Source of the DNA: Anthoceros angustus
Lineage: Eukaryota; Streptophyta; Anthocerotopsida; Anthocerotales; Anthocerotaceae
Assembly (NCBI GenBank): GCA_010909165.1
Contig: MU008208.1
Coordinates: forward strand, 91,545 to 155,544
Direction: 5' to 3'
Length of the DNA: 64,000 bases
Each line of letters opens with the position of its first letter. Positions within the stretch are counted from its first letter, which is position 1. A program made the position numbers and the translations under genes. The notes under the pieces were generated by a model. The model was not told the origin of the DNA, did not search any database, and was given only the letters and a program-made list of their open reading frames with translations. Of the stretch, positions 32,732 to 43,819 are shown piece by piece.

Positions 32732-33698
32732 TAGCCTCAAAGATCCACCGCACCGACCGCAATGAAGATGGGTCGACAGAACCCTAGAGCGACATGGAGA
32801 TCCAAAAAGTAAGTGTTATCGGTTTATGTTATTCTTAGTATAGTTTAAATCTTTTATGTAGTACTAATGAAATTTGAGTTTTGGTAATGTAGAAATATCG
32901 CAGCCATTGAAAATAAGGAAAACCATGACTTGTTGACTGGAAGATCCAAACTACAAAAACATTCAAAAGGTTAGTTCCAGAATAATTTATTTATGTAAAC
33001 AAGGAAAATTGATATTCGTATTTCCAAATATGTAAATTCTAACGTTGATACCTCTTTGCGTAACGCCCAATCACATTTCCGTAGTGTGAAATCTTCACAG
33101 CCATTGCCTCACATTAGTGAGAAAGGTATTTACCGAGCAAGATCTTCTTCGACTTGAAATGGAGGTAAAATATTAACGCATTTTTGTTTGTAGTTATCAA
33201 GAATCAAAAGGAGTTGTTTGCACTATTTGAGGTTAGTATATCATATTTACAGGTGAAATTGAATATGTACGATATCTAACATTTACCATTGCCCAAAATA
33301 TTCCCGCTTGACGAAATTAAATGATTAACTTTCTTCTCGGACCGTAATAATGAACAAAGAAAGAAGTATTATTCAAGACGAGCATCCGAAATCGCTGTGT
33401 ACACCCCTTCAACGCCAGAAGAAAGTTAGAAAGGATAAATCAAAAAACGTGAAAAGGCAAACAAAGCGTGAAAGTGAAAACTGGCGAAGTGAAAACCGTG
33501 GAAAGAGAGAGAAAAAGACTTTTAAAGTGGTTGCACAAGGCGCTCTAAGATAAGACAGCACTTTCTGCCCCCGGAAGTCGAGTGAGGCGCCCGGCCCCGC
33601 ACTCGCCGCCTTACGCTGGAACGAACGCCGCCGGGCGCTCCTAGAACGGTCTCGGCCCACCCGCCGACTGCTTCCGTGACGCCCGCCAAGGTCCCGCT
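32732..33698. other. AT-rich stretch, one short basic frame
   Basis: Short exon-like pieces may continue on the plus strand (for example before GTAAGTG at 32,810). From 33,350 to 33,553 a 67-codon plus frame is rich in Lys, Arg and Glu (KKVRKDKSKNVKRQTKRESE) but has no known match. The stretch 33,555-33,680 is abruptly GC-rich and shares AGAACGGTCTCGGCC (inverted) with 4,770 and 6,427. Confidence 0.3.
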
Positions 33699-34002
33699 CT
33701 CTAATACATGTCGTCCTCTCCAACATCTTCATTTGCAGTTTTATGGTCTTCATATTCTCCACTATCAGCGTCATCCAGGACATCTATACCCGCTGGCAAG
33801 TACCTCTCTATTTCTTGTTCCATTGAATCCTCATCAGAATTGTCCCTATTCGGGGCTGCTGATGACGGTGCTTTGGTCGAGGTTGCGAACTGCCTTTTCC
33901 TTGCCTCTCCATCGCTTTCACAAGCTTGTTCGGCCATCTTCGTCATCATCAACCCCAGAACTATTTCTTTTTGGAGAAACGCCAGCATAGTCCCGAATGT
34001 CT
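33699..34002 (-). CDS. Acidic C-terminal exon of an unknown gene
   Basis: A minus-strand frame opens right after an AATTGCAG acceptor (about 34,003) with TFGTMLAFLQKEIVLGLMMT. It contains a short basic patch (GEARKRQFATS) and ends in a strongly acidic tail (NSDEDSMEQE, DDADSGEYEDHKTANEDVGE) before TAG at about 33,699. It is about 100 codons and uninterrupted. It resembles the tail of a regulatory or element-encoded nuclear protein, but I recognise no family. Confidence 0.4.
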
Positions 34003-34011
34003 GCAATTAAA

Positions 34012-34526
34012 ACATAAGAATGACTCCATTAACCAGATACATCTACCAGAGACATCCACACTTGAGCTTTAGAACACCAAGCGGCGCGCCAAGTACGCGC
34101 CGCACCGCAGACGACCGTGCGGCATGCCAGCGTGTGAAGGCTCGGGCGAGCCGATGCGGCGCGCGCGCACTTGCCGGCACAAACTGGGATCACATGGTAC
34201 CCCATGCTGCCCAAGTGCGCGCCAGGACCAATGACGGCGATGCGATGCCTGGTCCCATTGATTACGCGCAGCAGCACGCCGCAAACCCGTTAGATTTGGG
34301 CGCACTGGTGTGCACTCAGGGTCTGGGACATGCGCGCCCGTAGCGCACTCAGTGCATCTCCCATCCCGGCTCGACTTGACTCGAGAAAAAGGGGAAGCCT
34401 GATCATCTTGGTCACATACCTGCTTGTCTGGTCAACGGCCCATCACTGCAGTTTGAGTATTGCCATAGCTTGGAATCCTCACTCAAGACCAAGTGACATG
34501 GCGGAATTCTTCAAAAGACAAAGTCG
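34012..34526. other. GC-rich stretch without a recognised gene
   Basis: The stretch contains an inverted repeat GCGGCGCG...CGCGCCGC at about 34,081-34,104. Frames are open on both strands because of composition. The right edge is the 3' terminus of copy D. Confidence 0.3.
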
Positions 34527-35160
34527 CAGCCTGGGTGGCCTCGACGCTGGGCTTAGCTCGATTTTTTTTGGGGCCAGAGGGTAGATTTCAGAGAGAGAAT
34601 TGACCATTTGGTCATTTTATTTACTCAATATAGTAAAATCTATTACAATGTAGTAGTAGAAAACATAGCATATGGGTGAAATGCATCCACCATAATCTGC
34701 AAGAAACCATGCTGGCGGTGGAAAAAATTGACTCAAGTGAATACTGTGTACATCTGGATGAAAGCTCATCCTAGAATCCCACCAAATCGCTAATCTGGCG
34801 ATCAAAACATATTCAAGAATACCATTCATGATCCAGGATATATAAAACCAACAAAGAAACACTTTTCTTTGTTGGTTTCCGTGATATCCGTAATATATGA
34901 AAGACAAATTAAAACAATGTAGAGTAAATACCCGGATAGATTGATCCCCGCTACTGCCACAATATGACCTACATAAAAATGTAAATTAGGTATGTAATAG
35001 CAAAAAATATAAAGAAATAACCAAAGTTACTTCAGAAATCATACTAACCTTATTTCGGAAAATTCACAGTACAATTGTACAAGTTAAAAATGTAATTTTC
35101 ACGTCCAGATGATTTTATAGGCACAACTTGCCCAACATTATCATAGCTGGCTAGAACTTG
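34527..35160 (-). mobile_element. DUF3504-family 3' fragment (copy D)
   Basis: The order on the minus strand is: remnants of the last-exon region and its ATTTTCACG(T/A)CCA block (about 35,095), the 3' untranslated region, the hairpin (about 34,843-34,896; arms CCAACAAAGAAA and TTTCTTTGTTGG), and the conserved terminal segment with GGTGGGATTCTAGGATGAGC. The end is GCAGCCTGGG...GCGACTTTGTC. It is more diverged than copies A and B and carries no recombinase exons. Confidence 0.55.
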
Positions 35161-36050
35161 TCAAGTTCGTGACTTCAAAAATTCATCATTTTCCGTGAAA
35201 CAACCACGCCCAATCACAAACATTAATTTCACTCCCTTATACGTTAGAAACGTAAGCGTTGTCAAGGCAAGATGGGCGCCTCGGCCTAACGGCTCACTGC
35301 TTCTCGGCCGTGGGCGCCCCTCATTGCTCCCTAATACTTCTCCTTCATTGTGCATATCAAGAGCTTCATTCTGAATTGCGACCAAACTTCATACTTCCAA
35401 GCCCATAGAATGTACCCAACCACAATCTTCTATGTCCTCAACGCATCCATATACCCATTCACCCAGAGCGCCGGAATGGGATCAAAATTCTCTTGGGTGG
35501 AGTCAGTTCCTTCTTCATGGATGCACCATTCCTTGTCCAGTAGTCCCTGTTCTAATAGATCTGTACAAATTCCAGTCAACACATTCTTCTCCGCGTAGTA
35601 AAAGGATTCTCCAAAGTTGTCCCTAGCACAATCCCGATATCATCGAACAATGTTGAGGTGCTGTCATCCAGCAGCCTTGATGCTCCCTTGCTTTGCTTAG
35701 ACCTCCGCTGTGATGCCCCTTGGGAAGGCCCACTCTTCCCATCTGATGCTCCTTGTGGTAGCAGAGTCGACTTCTGCAGCTGGGTCCGATTGTGGGTCAT
35801 GACCACCACCCGCACCTCCTCTGGTGCTAAGTGCTTCCTAAGCTCGTGCTTGACATTGACTTGCTCCTTTTGGCGCTTTTGGAGGTTTTGGCTGTGGTTG
35901 AGGTTCCACAATGTTGGCGTGTTTTGCACGCACTTGCCGCTGTGGGATGGACATGTATGTCAACCATAGATGCACAGGTGAAGCATTAGAGGAAATCGGA
36001 GGCAAATACAGACCAAGCACAAAACAAGACAAGATAGAAGGTGCCTTGTT
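35161..36050 (-). pseudogene. Unknown gene remnant, minus strand
   Basis: A frame at 35,929-35,576 reads QEQVNVKHELRKHLAPEEVR, VVVMTHNRTQLQKSTLLPQG and LFDDIGIVLGTTLENPFTTR, and continues beyond its stop as EFVQIY*NRDYWTRNGASMKK to about 35,500. A further piece (ALDMHNEGEVLGSNEG) lies at 35,385-35,290. The sequence is protein-like but not recognised, and has several stops and frameshifts. Confidence 0.3.
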
Positions 36051-37450
36051 TTCATGAAACAGGCCAAGTTAAGGTGCCACAAACCTGCTATTTTGGGATC
36101 TCTTGATATGCTATATAGAAGACAGGTCCAGTCTTCTACAAATTACTTGAATTTCCGCAGGCTTCCCCGATAAGCCTGCAAACCTTGCTCTCGAGGCAGA
36201 CTCAAGCACTGCGGACGAAATTTTACTGAATTCCTGCCTCGCGCACCAAAAGCTGGACCTCAGCTCCTTGCCCTTAAGCACTTAATCCCACACGGTAAAC
36301 ACAAAAGCAAACACACCATGCCTACATCGGGCGCACACCTTTTGTGTGGCGCACACACACCTTTTGTGGCGCAACACACCTGGCCTCAAATGCTTTCCTC
36401 AAGCGGTGATTGACCTTGGAGAACTCTTGACCAAAGCGGGCTCCATGTAAACTGCGGCGTCTCCAATCTCAAAAGGCGGTGCCGACCGGTGACATCACGT
36501 AAGCTCTTGATTGTCTCGCCCCGAATCTCACAAGAGATTGTCGCTGTAAAGCTATCTCGCGTGTTTTCAAGGGCACAACCATAAGTTTCACTCTTCAAGC
36601 TCGCTTCAAACTCAAACTCACCTCACCGCAAATCCTCTCGCCCATGCCCCGTATCGACTCATAAACCGAGGGACCCAAAACCCTTGTTTTAAGTGGGTAC
36701 AAATCTTGTGTCATGCGCCATAATATAACCCCTTGGTTACCTAACCACGGGTTAACTAACTACGGGTTGAAGGTTAAGTTTAGGTTTCCGTTATAGCCCC
36801 TTATTTGAAGCCGAATGTTCGGTTATTAACATTGGGGGCTACTATAACGGGTCAAACTTGCCACCATAATCATATTTGGATATTTTAACGTTCAAACCCA
36901 GATGGACAACTGCATAGTATGAAGCTCTTCTTACTCTCAGAAAAGCTTGACAGCTGGATACTTGCCAAGTGTGAAGCGACTAATCAAATGCGTAGCTTTC
37001 TCCAACCTACCTATACGCGGTATCACATTGATCGCAGCGCATTAGAAGCGACATAAGCGACAACATGGATGTGGTTTGGCTTCGACAATGTATCACGATG
37101 GATTTTTTTGCAAGTAGCCGCCACCCCGACCTGTGGTCACAAGGCTCGAAAGGTGACAATCATGGACACCACTCCCGGAGATACACCTGCAGTCGAAGGT
37201 CTCTCACATCGGACACAACTCCGAGCTTGAGAAGGTGAGAGGAGGTGCAAGCATTGATACTACGCCAATCCGTACCGCTGGGGAACTGAGGTGAAGATGC
37301 AATTGCGATGGAGAAATTGTTTCTTCATCACTCTATTGAGGAGGTCGGGAATGATGGATTTGAAATATGCACGAGTGAACGAGGATGCGTACGTATGCAA
37401 GGTAATTGGGTAAAAGCATTCTAGTGACTAAGCCATTATCACGCTGCACT
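36051..37450. other. Intergenic-looking stretch, no defended gene
   Basis: A minus frame at 36,598-36,386 (TISCEIRGETIKSLRDVTGR) is the only protein-like piece. Small hairpins occur near 36,130 (AGACAGGTCC...) and 36,160-36,180 (GCAGGCTT...AAGCCTGC). Repeated ACACACCTTTTGTG(T)GGCGC occurs at 36,335-36,370, and CTAACCACGGGTTAACTAAC-type repeats at 36,740-36,765. Confidence 0.3.
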
Positions 37451-38050
37451 TTGATTGAACTATTCCCGTTGGAAGCCCTATGGAAGGCATTATCCTAGCC
37501 GGAGAACAAAAGAGGACTATGAAGTTGTACCCATTGAGGAATCATGTAAGGCCACAGAACGCATGGTCTTCACATTGTTGTGGCAACAATTGTTTGCTGA
37601 AATTGGGAAAGAAGAATATAGAGAGCGTGAGGTATCGCTTCTTGGGAATGCCTCGAGAGAACTAGTCTGAACTATATTGGGTGCAAGGGTTGCCTGAGGT
37701 TGAACAAGGAACTCCCCATCGCCGCATAATGTACTCAATTTTCTCCCCGAGATGCAAGTGAGGATGCAATGTTGTGTACGGAAGTTTTGAAAAAGTGTTC
37801 ACTGATGGCGAGAGGTATGAATATTCCGAATGGTAGAGTCTCGGGACGTTTTACACCTTGGTTATCGGAATTGAAGTTCCAAGGACGCCCAGCTGAAGAT
37901 CATGTTCTGGAATTGCTTGGATGGAAAAGTTTTTCAAATAAAATGAAACAACGAATGCCCAATGTTTCTATTTTCAACCCATGCCATTCATATACTAAAA
38001 AGAGATATGCTGTGACTACAAACGGGAGGTTTCTAAGAGTCAAGGCTTGA
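37451..38050 (+). pseudogene. Possible N-terminal fragment of an IDGMD-type transposase-like gene
   Basis: At about 37,545-37,665 one frame reads SHCCGNNCLLKLGKKNIESV then RYRFLGMPREN. A cysteine cluster followed by a 'K.IE..R..FL.M' helix is the usual start of the protein family whose core is seen at 3,469-4,570. Further on, MARGMNIPNGRVSGRFTPWL and ELKFQGRPAEDHVLELLGWK (37,808-37,925) and MKQRMPNVSIFNPCHSYTKK follow in another frame. No IDGMD core is present. The link to that family is inference from the Cys-rich start alone. Confidence 0.3.
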
Positions 38051-38063
38051 CTAACGCCCTCCC

Positions 38064-38921
38064 TCATTTCTCACTTCCGTCGTGCGCTTTGCCTCTTGTG
38101 TCAATGGGGTTGTCTTGTTGTGGAGTGTCCTGAATGTCCTCAATGTTCTCATGAAGAGGATCTTCAACAGCTTGAGTATATGTAGGTTGAATGATGGAAT
38201 TAGGATCATTATTTAAGTTAGAATACAATTTCCTACTTGCTTTTGGGGTCCCCGATCGAGGGTGAGAGCCGGGCATCAAGTTGTGTGGGCGAGAGTCGCC
38301 CCGCGCGTCTATCCCGAATGCTTGGTTAAAAATACTCGTATCCGCCGGTTCATGATGGCCGTGAGGGCACGCTCCCGAGGATGTGCCGCCGTTGTGCGGA
38401 TTTGGATGGCTGATTGCTTGCTGGGTGTGTGCTCCTCGCCATGTGTGTGTAGACGCATCGCTCGGGCCCGGGCGAATGCGCTGGGCTACTGCTGAAAGTG
38501 CCCCTCCGTGCTGGAAAATGCCGCCGGCTGCCTCATCCCGAGCGCCAGCCATGGCTATTCCCCCGCCGATCCGAGGGGCTGAAGATGCTGGAGCCCGAGG
38601 CACGCCTGGGCAGGGTGTGGGAGGAGTCGAGCTCATCGTCCATAAAATCGCCAAAGAGGATTGATGGAGTTGCTGCTGCAGCCGAGTGAGGCGGGGCCCG
38701 GCTTTAGATGCAAAGTGTGGGCTGGTGGCACGGGCTGGGCAGGTGGCTGTGGTTGAGCCTTGTGGACCACTTGAACTCTCCCCTAGGTAAGGAAATGAGT
38801 TAGGTTTTGTTTTTTCGAGGCCAAGTGCGTACAAAATAAGGCGGAAGGAAGAAATGAGTCGGAGTACTCGATTTGCACTCGAGTAGGCTGAAGGACTGGA
38901 GTAAGGGAAGGACTCAAGCAC
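38064..38921 (-). CDS. Hypothetical proline/serine-rich protein, minus strand
   Basis: This is an open frame of 285 codons, one of the longest in the window, ending at TGA/TAG near 38,064. It is rich in Pro, Ser, Ala and His (PAPASSAPRIGGGIAMAGAR; GGTSSGACPHGHHEPADTSI) and becomes acidic and Gln/Asn-rich towards the end (DPLHENIEDIQDTPQQDN). No domain is recognised. The composition suggests a linker-like element protein; the frame could also be open by chance in GC-rich DNA. The start is uncertain. Confidence 0.3.
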   Translation of the reverse strand: MLESFPYSSPSAYSSANRVLRLISSFRLILYALGLEKTKPNSFPYLGESSSGPQGSTTATCPARATSPHFASKAGPRLTRLQQQLHQSSLAILWTMSSTPPTPCPGVPRAPASSAPRIGGGIAMAGARDEAAGGIFQHGGALSAVAQRIRPGPSDASTHTWRGAHTQQAISHPNPHNGGTSSGACPHGHHEPADTSIFNQAFGIDARGDSRPHNLMPGSHPRSGTPKASRKLYSNLNNDPNSIIQPTYTQAVEDPLHENIEDIQDTPQQDNPIDTRGKAHDGSEK

Positions 38922-39489
38922 ACTCGGGAGGAGCTCGGTTTCAGATGTGGGATAAGTCGGACCACACTAGGGGCGAGACGGGATAATCACGCCGGAAAGT
39001 AACTTAAGTTGGAGCGTGATTTAAGCAGACGGCCACGGCCAGTCTTGAGTGGTAGAGCAGCAGCACGGCGGAACCAGGCCGCGGGGTTGCGATGGCCATT
39101 AATGGCGGTATTCACGCCCGAGTACCAGTTCGGCGTGAAGGCTAGAGTGCAGTGCAGGCGAAGTGGCGGGCGTAAGCGGGAGTAGGCCATGCATTGCCTC
39201 ACGGCGATTCTGAGGCGAAGGGACACCCTCGCTCAGCTACTCCGGCGTGTGCGACACGGAGGAGTAGACCATTTCTCTTTGTGACCTCGTGACGATTTTC
39301 CTTGATCTCGCCTTTCATACCCAGCTCTTTGGGCGCTATCTCTTGACATCGGGCCAGCACCTGCCACATGTGGCAGCTCCTGCCGATGGTTGGAGCAAAT
39401 AATCGCGAGCTGGCGAGGCGGTAGCGCCAGCTCTGTCGCCAACAAATTGCCCGCGAACAGCGAGGCAAGAAGAAGATCGCCAGCAGCGA
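38922..39489. other. No gene seen
   Basis: GC-rich sequence with overlapping frames on both strands and no conserved motif. Confidence 0.3.
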
Positions 39490-40150
39490 TACCTGGGACC
39501 CAAGAAGGCTGCAAGTGAGGTTCTGGGAGCCTGGCTTTGGTGGAAGTATAACATTGTCACTGGGTGAGATACCGGCGGACCAATTTGGAGAGGAGGCGAG
39601 GAGGACTTGGTGGAGAAATGGCACTGGACATGCTTCAAAGAGCCTGTTTGGACGTTGAAACAGCGTACACTTGGTTGTGGGGAATACGCCCGGAAGATCA
39701 GCCGTCGCCAACAAGGAGGTCCGCTCAAAAAGCTTGAGGAGGACCCAAAATTGGGCCAGCGGAGGTCCCGAGAAGGCTGGTTACAACCTTGGGGTGGAGG
39801 AAATTGTGGGGGTGTAGTCCCGGGCCTTTCAAGGTGAGGAAGGTAGAAGCGGCGAAGGCGTATGGCGTGCGGCCCGGGGATAGCGGTGGTGTGCCCAACG
39901 TCGGCTGATGTCCGGACTGCTTTGGATGAGCGGGCAAGAGGCGATGCTTTAAGGTCATTGTCCATTGGAACATGCTCACCAAGGTGGATCACCTTGGTGA
40001 TAATCTTTTTAGTGTTCCTCCCACGCTTCTGATGAGGCAAGCGGTAGTCAGGCGTATCATCCTCGCCGGATCGGTCAGAGGCTGTGAAGGCTTCTGTGGG
40101 CGAGCGCCTCCGTCGGCCCCTTCCTCCTCATCCATGTGTGGGGACACCTC
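39490..40150 (+). pseudogene. Gag-like protein remnant, copy 1
   Basis: The plus strand reads PKKAASEVLGAWLWWKYNIVT (about 39,500), EDLVEKWHWTCFKEPVWT (about 39,598) and, further on, KVIVHWNMLTKVDHLGDNLF (about 39,951-40,010), then MCGDTSTS. The same blocks in the same order occur on the minus strand at 44,904-43,820 (APKKPAEVWEPWNLVERNIV; EELVEEWHLDVFQSFDA; ELATKVDHLGDNLLVFPHAL; IHVWGHFEL). Strong W/E content and position among retroelement debris suggest a gag-like or element-specific protein. No zinc knuckle or polymerase is associated. The frame is broken several times. Confidence 0.4.
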
Positions 40151-40396
40151 AACCTCCTGAAGGAGAGAGAAGCGGAGGCGGGCCCTAGTGTTGGCTGGAA
40201 AGGGTTGTGCCCGAGGCGGGCGGAAGGGGCGATAAGGCGCCAGAGATGGAGGCCCGGCCTCCTAAGGCATGAGCCCAGGAGGAAGATGATTGGAAGTTCG
40301 GACCATCCATCAACGGCTGGAGCGGACGCCTCATGGCAAGGAGGTATGGGAGGATATCACGCACTCCACAATAGGCGCGACTTTGACGGCCGACGG

Positions 40397-41460
40397 GCTA
40401 CCAAGCGCCACAATCCGATGTCGTTGTAGTAGTAAAGAATTGATTCGCGAGAAGGTAAAAGCTCCGCTTTGCAGCGTTGGCGATCTCTGCACTTTGTGTC
40501 CGCCAACTTAACACACGCAATCGCCGCTTTTGCCTAACTACTCATAACGCTTATCAACAGCCCTGTGGCCAAACGCTTAAGGGANAGGTTTACATTGTTG
40601 TTTCGTTTAACATTTGGCTTGATTGTCCTCGGAAGATGTTATGCATCTTCCCTGTGAGTTTATCTTTCTTTCGGTTTCTCACGTCCAGTATGTTTCGATC
40701 AGGGCTTGTGTCTCTCTATGACCAGTCGGTGGCTCCAGTGAATTTGTCAATGGCACTACGCTTACAATGTGAATTTGTCAATGGCCGGAAGCGTATACAA
40801 ACGGCAAGATCGCTTTGCAATGGACCTTGTATATGAGACTACGTTGTGAATTTGGTGTAAAGCGTCTGAGGCTGATCCGCCTTGTCATACATTTTACAAC
40901 ATACAAGTGCGCTTTACAGCAGGCTGTGTTGTAAATTAGACTATGTTGTAAATTTGTGGAGGCCTATCTTGGCCTCTCTTAAACGCTTTTACAATGTCAG
41001 TGCTTGTTGCAATGGATCGTGTTGTAAATTAGATTAGGTTATGCGTATGTTGTAAAACATGAGAGAGGCCTCGATCTGGCCGTCTCAAACATTTTATAAC
41101 GTACAATTGCTTTACAGCGGACGTGTTGTAAAACACGGTCCGTTGAATGCTTGTCTTAAGGAGGAGGTGGCCGTCGGAGAGAAGCCGGGAGGAGGTGACT
41201 GATCGGAGGTGTGTTTGGGTATTGTGGACTTTCGGCGGCCACCGCGCGCACAATCCGTGTCGTTGTAGGAAGGAGTCCGTTCCCAAGGAATGATAGGCTC
41301 CGTTTGCAGCGTTCGGTGATTCTTACTTCCCTTTGCGTCCGTTCGGTCTCAGCACATTCATCGATTCGCATCTAACTACTACTTAGCGTTCACCGCACAG
41401 GCCGGTGTGGCCAAGCGTTTAGGGACCCGTTCGCGTCGTATCGTTCACGTTCGTCACTGC
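40397..41460. repeat. GTTGTAAA-rich repeat flanked by direct repeats
   Basis: Two diverged direct copies (about 40,397-40,620 and 41,237-41,460) share CACAATCCGxTGTCGTTGTAG, GCTCCG(C)TTTGCAGCGTT and GTGTGGCCAA(A/G)CGTTTA(A)GGGA. Between them, 40,730-41,145 carries many copies of GTTGTAAA, TTTACAAC and related words, alternating with GAGGCC-type blocks. The inner part returns inverted at 57,078-57,530. One undetermined base (N) is at 40,585. Confidence 0.65.
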
Positions 41461-42275
41461 ACCTCTAGTCCGTTCTTCTCTCCACTCACTACACTTATCG
41501 GTCTTAGGAAAAGCGGGGCTACGGTCGGACCTCCTCCCATCGTTGGCCTTCCGTCCGGCTCTACATGCCCTCCGAGTCCCTCCGGCTCACACGTTCAGTC
41601 CGTTTTGGCCTGGGCGAGCACGGGTCCCCGATCACCCCTGCACACCACCACCACGTTAGGGTCCGTCACGGAACCTTGATCGGTCTCTCGGTATCGTGCA
41701 CCTTTCGATGACTCGGGACTCACGTTAGCAAGAAGGCGCACAAGTGCAAGCAGCGGCATCAACACCAAGAAAGATACTTTACAGCCTCGGCCCTCTTATA
41801 CTACGGAGGTCGCCTTTATTACACCCCTATTACGAGCGGTGGCGGCTCGATCGCCCTAATCGGCCGCCTACCATCCTATTCCTCCCCTCCTATCTCCTTC
41901 GTCGGCGGTGGGCCTGGGAAGGTCCGGGTTCCGCCTCGGGATTGGTGGTCCAATCTCCCGGCCTGACAGTTGCGGCGCACCCAATCGGATGATCCGCGAG
42001 GCGGGACCCCTTCCTCTTCCCGGAATCCTGTCAGGTTGGGCTACCGGCGGCGGTCTGACGACCGCCGTTACCACAACGTCGTTCCCCCCGGTTCCCCAGT
42101 GGGTCCCCGTCCGGTAGGGCCACCGACTGTCTGCTCCCCCAGCGTAAGTCGAAGGGGACTCCTCCTTACTTCCTGAGTCCGGACCTCGGGGTCCGGTCTC
42201 GACTCCGGAGTCGGAACCTCGAGTCTCCCTTTCCCCAGTCCGTCTGCTGGGTCGGTCTCATCTCGGGTTCGGACC
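41461..42275. other. GC-rich stretch without a defended gene
   Basis: Frames are open on both strands by composition. At 42,175-42,315 there are imperfect repeats of TCCGGACCTC/GGTCCGG and GACTCCGGAGTC words related to the palindrome at 45,404. Confidence 0.3.
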
Positions 42276-43535
42276 TCAAGGTCGAACTTGAGTCCGGTCT
42301 CCACGCTCCGGACCCCTTACCTGCGGACCTCTTACTGCTAGGTCCTCATCCCTTCCCACCGACCCTTGTCTTGGGTCGGCTGGGCTTCCTCCTTCCACTC
42401 CTCCTTCAAGGCCCCCGCCTCTATCTTCCCGAGCAGGTTGCAGCGGACTTACCGTGGGATTCGTTGTATCGGCCGCGTCCTGCTCCTCTTGATGCTCCTC
42501 TCCCCCGCTCCCGTCGTCTCCAAACAGGGCCACTAGAGTCCCCGTGCTGTCCCCGTGCCCTTCATCCCCTTCTGAGCCTTCCAGGGGTCCGTCTATTTGC
42601 AGAGGGCGCTGGGAGGCTGCCAATGTCTTAAGGAGCTCAGCGTGGTAATAGGCGAAGTCTGAATCAACTTGCTGAATTGCCTCTTCCACGTGTGCCGAGA
42701 CTCCCACCCTTCGCATGGGTGTTCGGAGTCTTTGCCCGACTTGGGCCACCTCCTGCCGGGGTTTGGAGGTGGGCCATCCGAGGCTACAAGGCGGCCTCGG
42801 TTACGGTGCTCTCACTTTCTCCGGCTCGTCGTTTAGCTCCGCTAGCTTCCATAGCGCGCGCCCTTCCGCCCGGACAGCGGCTTCTGCGTCCGGTGCTCTC
42901 GCTCCTCAGTTCATTGGCGTTAACTCGCCATCTCCTCTCCAGGCGGTGAACTCTGCCCGATCGCGGCCTCGAGTCCATTTGACGTCCTCCTGTTCGCCAG
43001 CGTCGCCTCCGTCATCTGTTTGATCGCGATCCTGGCTCCTCTCGTGATCTGCGCCTGCGGTCTTCCATCTCCACGTGTTTGGTGAGGCCAGGAGATCCTC
43101 CATCTCCTTGCCGCGTGCTTCCTCCTCCTCGGCATGGTGGCCACTTTGCTGCGCCTCCTGCTCCTTCTTGAGTTAGCGGCTATCCTGCCGTCTCCCTCCA
43201 CCGGTTCCGATCCGCCGATAGTGATCCGGTCGATCTTAGCGGCCGCCTCCCTTCGCCTTCACAAAGCCCATTTGGCGCTGGTCGGTCGGGCCGCCTCCGC
43301 GAGCCACGAGCCTTCTCGCTTGCGCCGGGCCTCCTCGCCTCTGCCGCTCCCTCCGCTGCGAGGTCTTCCGCCCGTGCTTGGGCCTCACATGCACTTGTGC
43401 TCACCCGGTGAAGGAATTTAGATCTGTCGGATGGACGGACTTCCTCTCGGCCTCCTGCGTTTCCCTTCCTCGATGCGGCCGAGGCTTCCTCCTTGCCTCC
43501 TGGGCCCCTCAGCTGCTCACGGAGGAGCACCATCG
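42276..43535 (-). pseudogene. Coiled-coil gag-like protein remnant, minus strand
   Basis: Minus frames between 43,533 and 42,920 are rich in Ala, Glu, Arg and Gln (EAQARAEDLAAEGAAEARRP), as in long coiled coils, but shift frame repeatedly. The last part (42,749-42,276) is open for 157 codons: HVEEAIQQVDSDFAYYHAEL, then LLKTLAASQRPLQIDGPLEG, then an acidic stretch. It resembles in layout the coiled-coil protein at 45,963-46,988 (coil, then an 'LQMQYHSLGAHLHNRILKAN' helix, then an acidic tail). It is probably the downstream part of the gag-like protein of copy 2 (43,820-44,904). Confidence 0.35.
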
Positions 43536-43819
43536 CCTCGGGTGGCTTCTACCTCCACAGGTCTTCTCGGCCGTCCAGAGACCCCAAAGCATCCATGTCC
43601 ATGAGCTTGACCGTGTTTCTTCCACGGCCGCAGTGAGGCCCCCACAAAGTAGTGGGAGGCGGGCATTTCGTGATCCGCCAAGGACCTCCATACCCATGAT
43701 CGGAGTAAGTCGGGGGTTCTCGGACCTAATCGGGACCCTTAGGTCACGAGTCTTGACTCGGAGCTTCACCCTCCTTAGCCCTCTTGGCACGCGGTTCCTT
43801 ATTTGCCCTCTTACGTCAC

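Noticed and set aside
3469-34526. A single large composite transposon bounded by the inverted 3' ends of copies A and D, or C and B
   Set aside because: The arrangement is suggestive, but there is no target duplication and the ends also occur alone; nested independent insertions explain it as well.
40585-40585. Undetermined base N
   Set aside because: A single ambiguous call in a repeat; relevant only as a sign of limited assembly quality there.
40397-41460. Direct repeats as LTRs of a small retroelement
   Set aside because: The pair is strongly diverged, lacks clear TG...CA ends, primer site and polypurine tract, so an LTR call is not supported.
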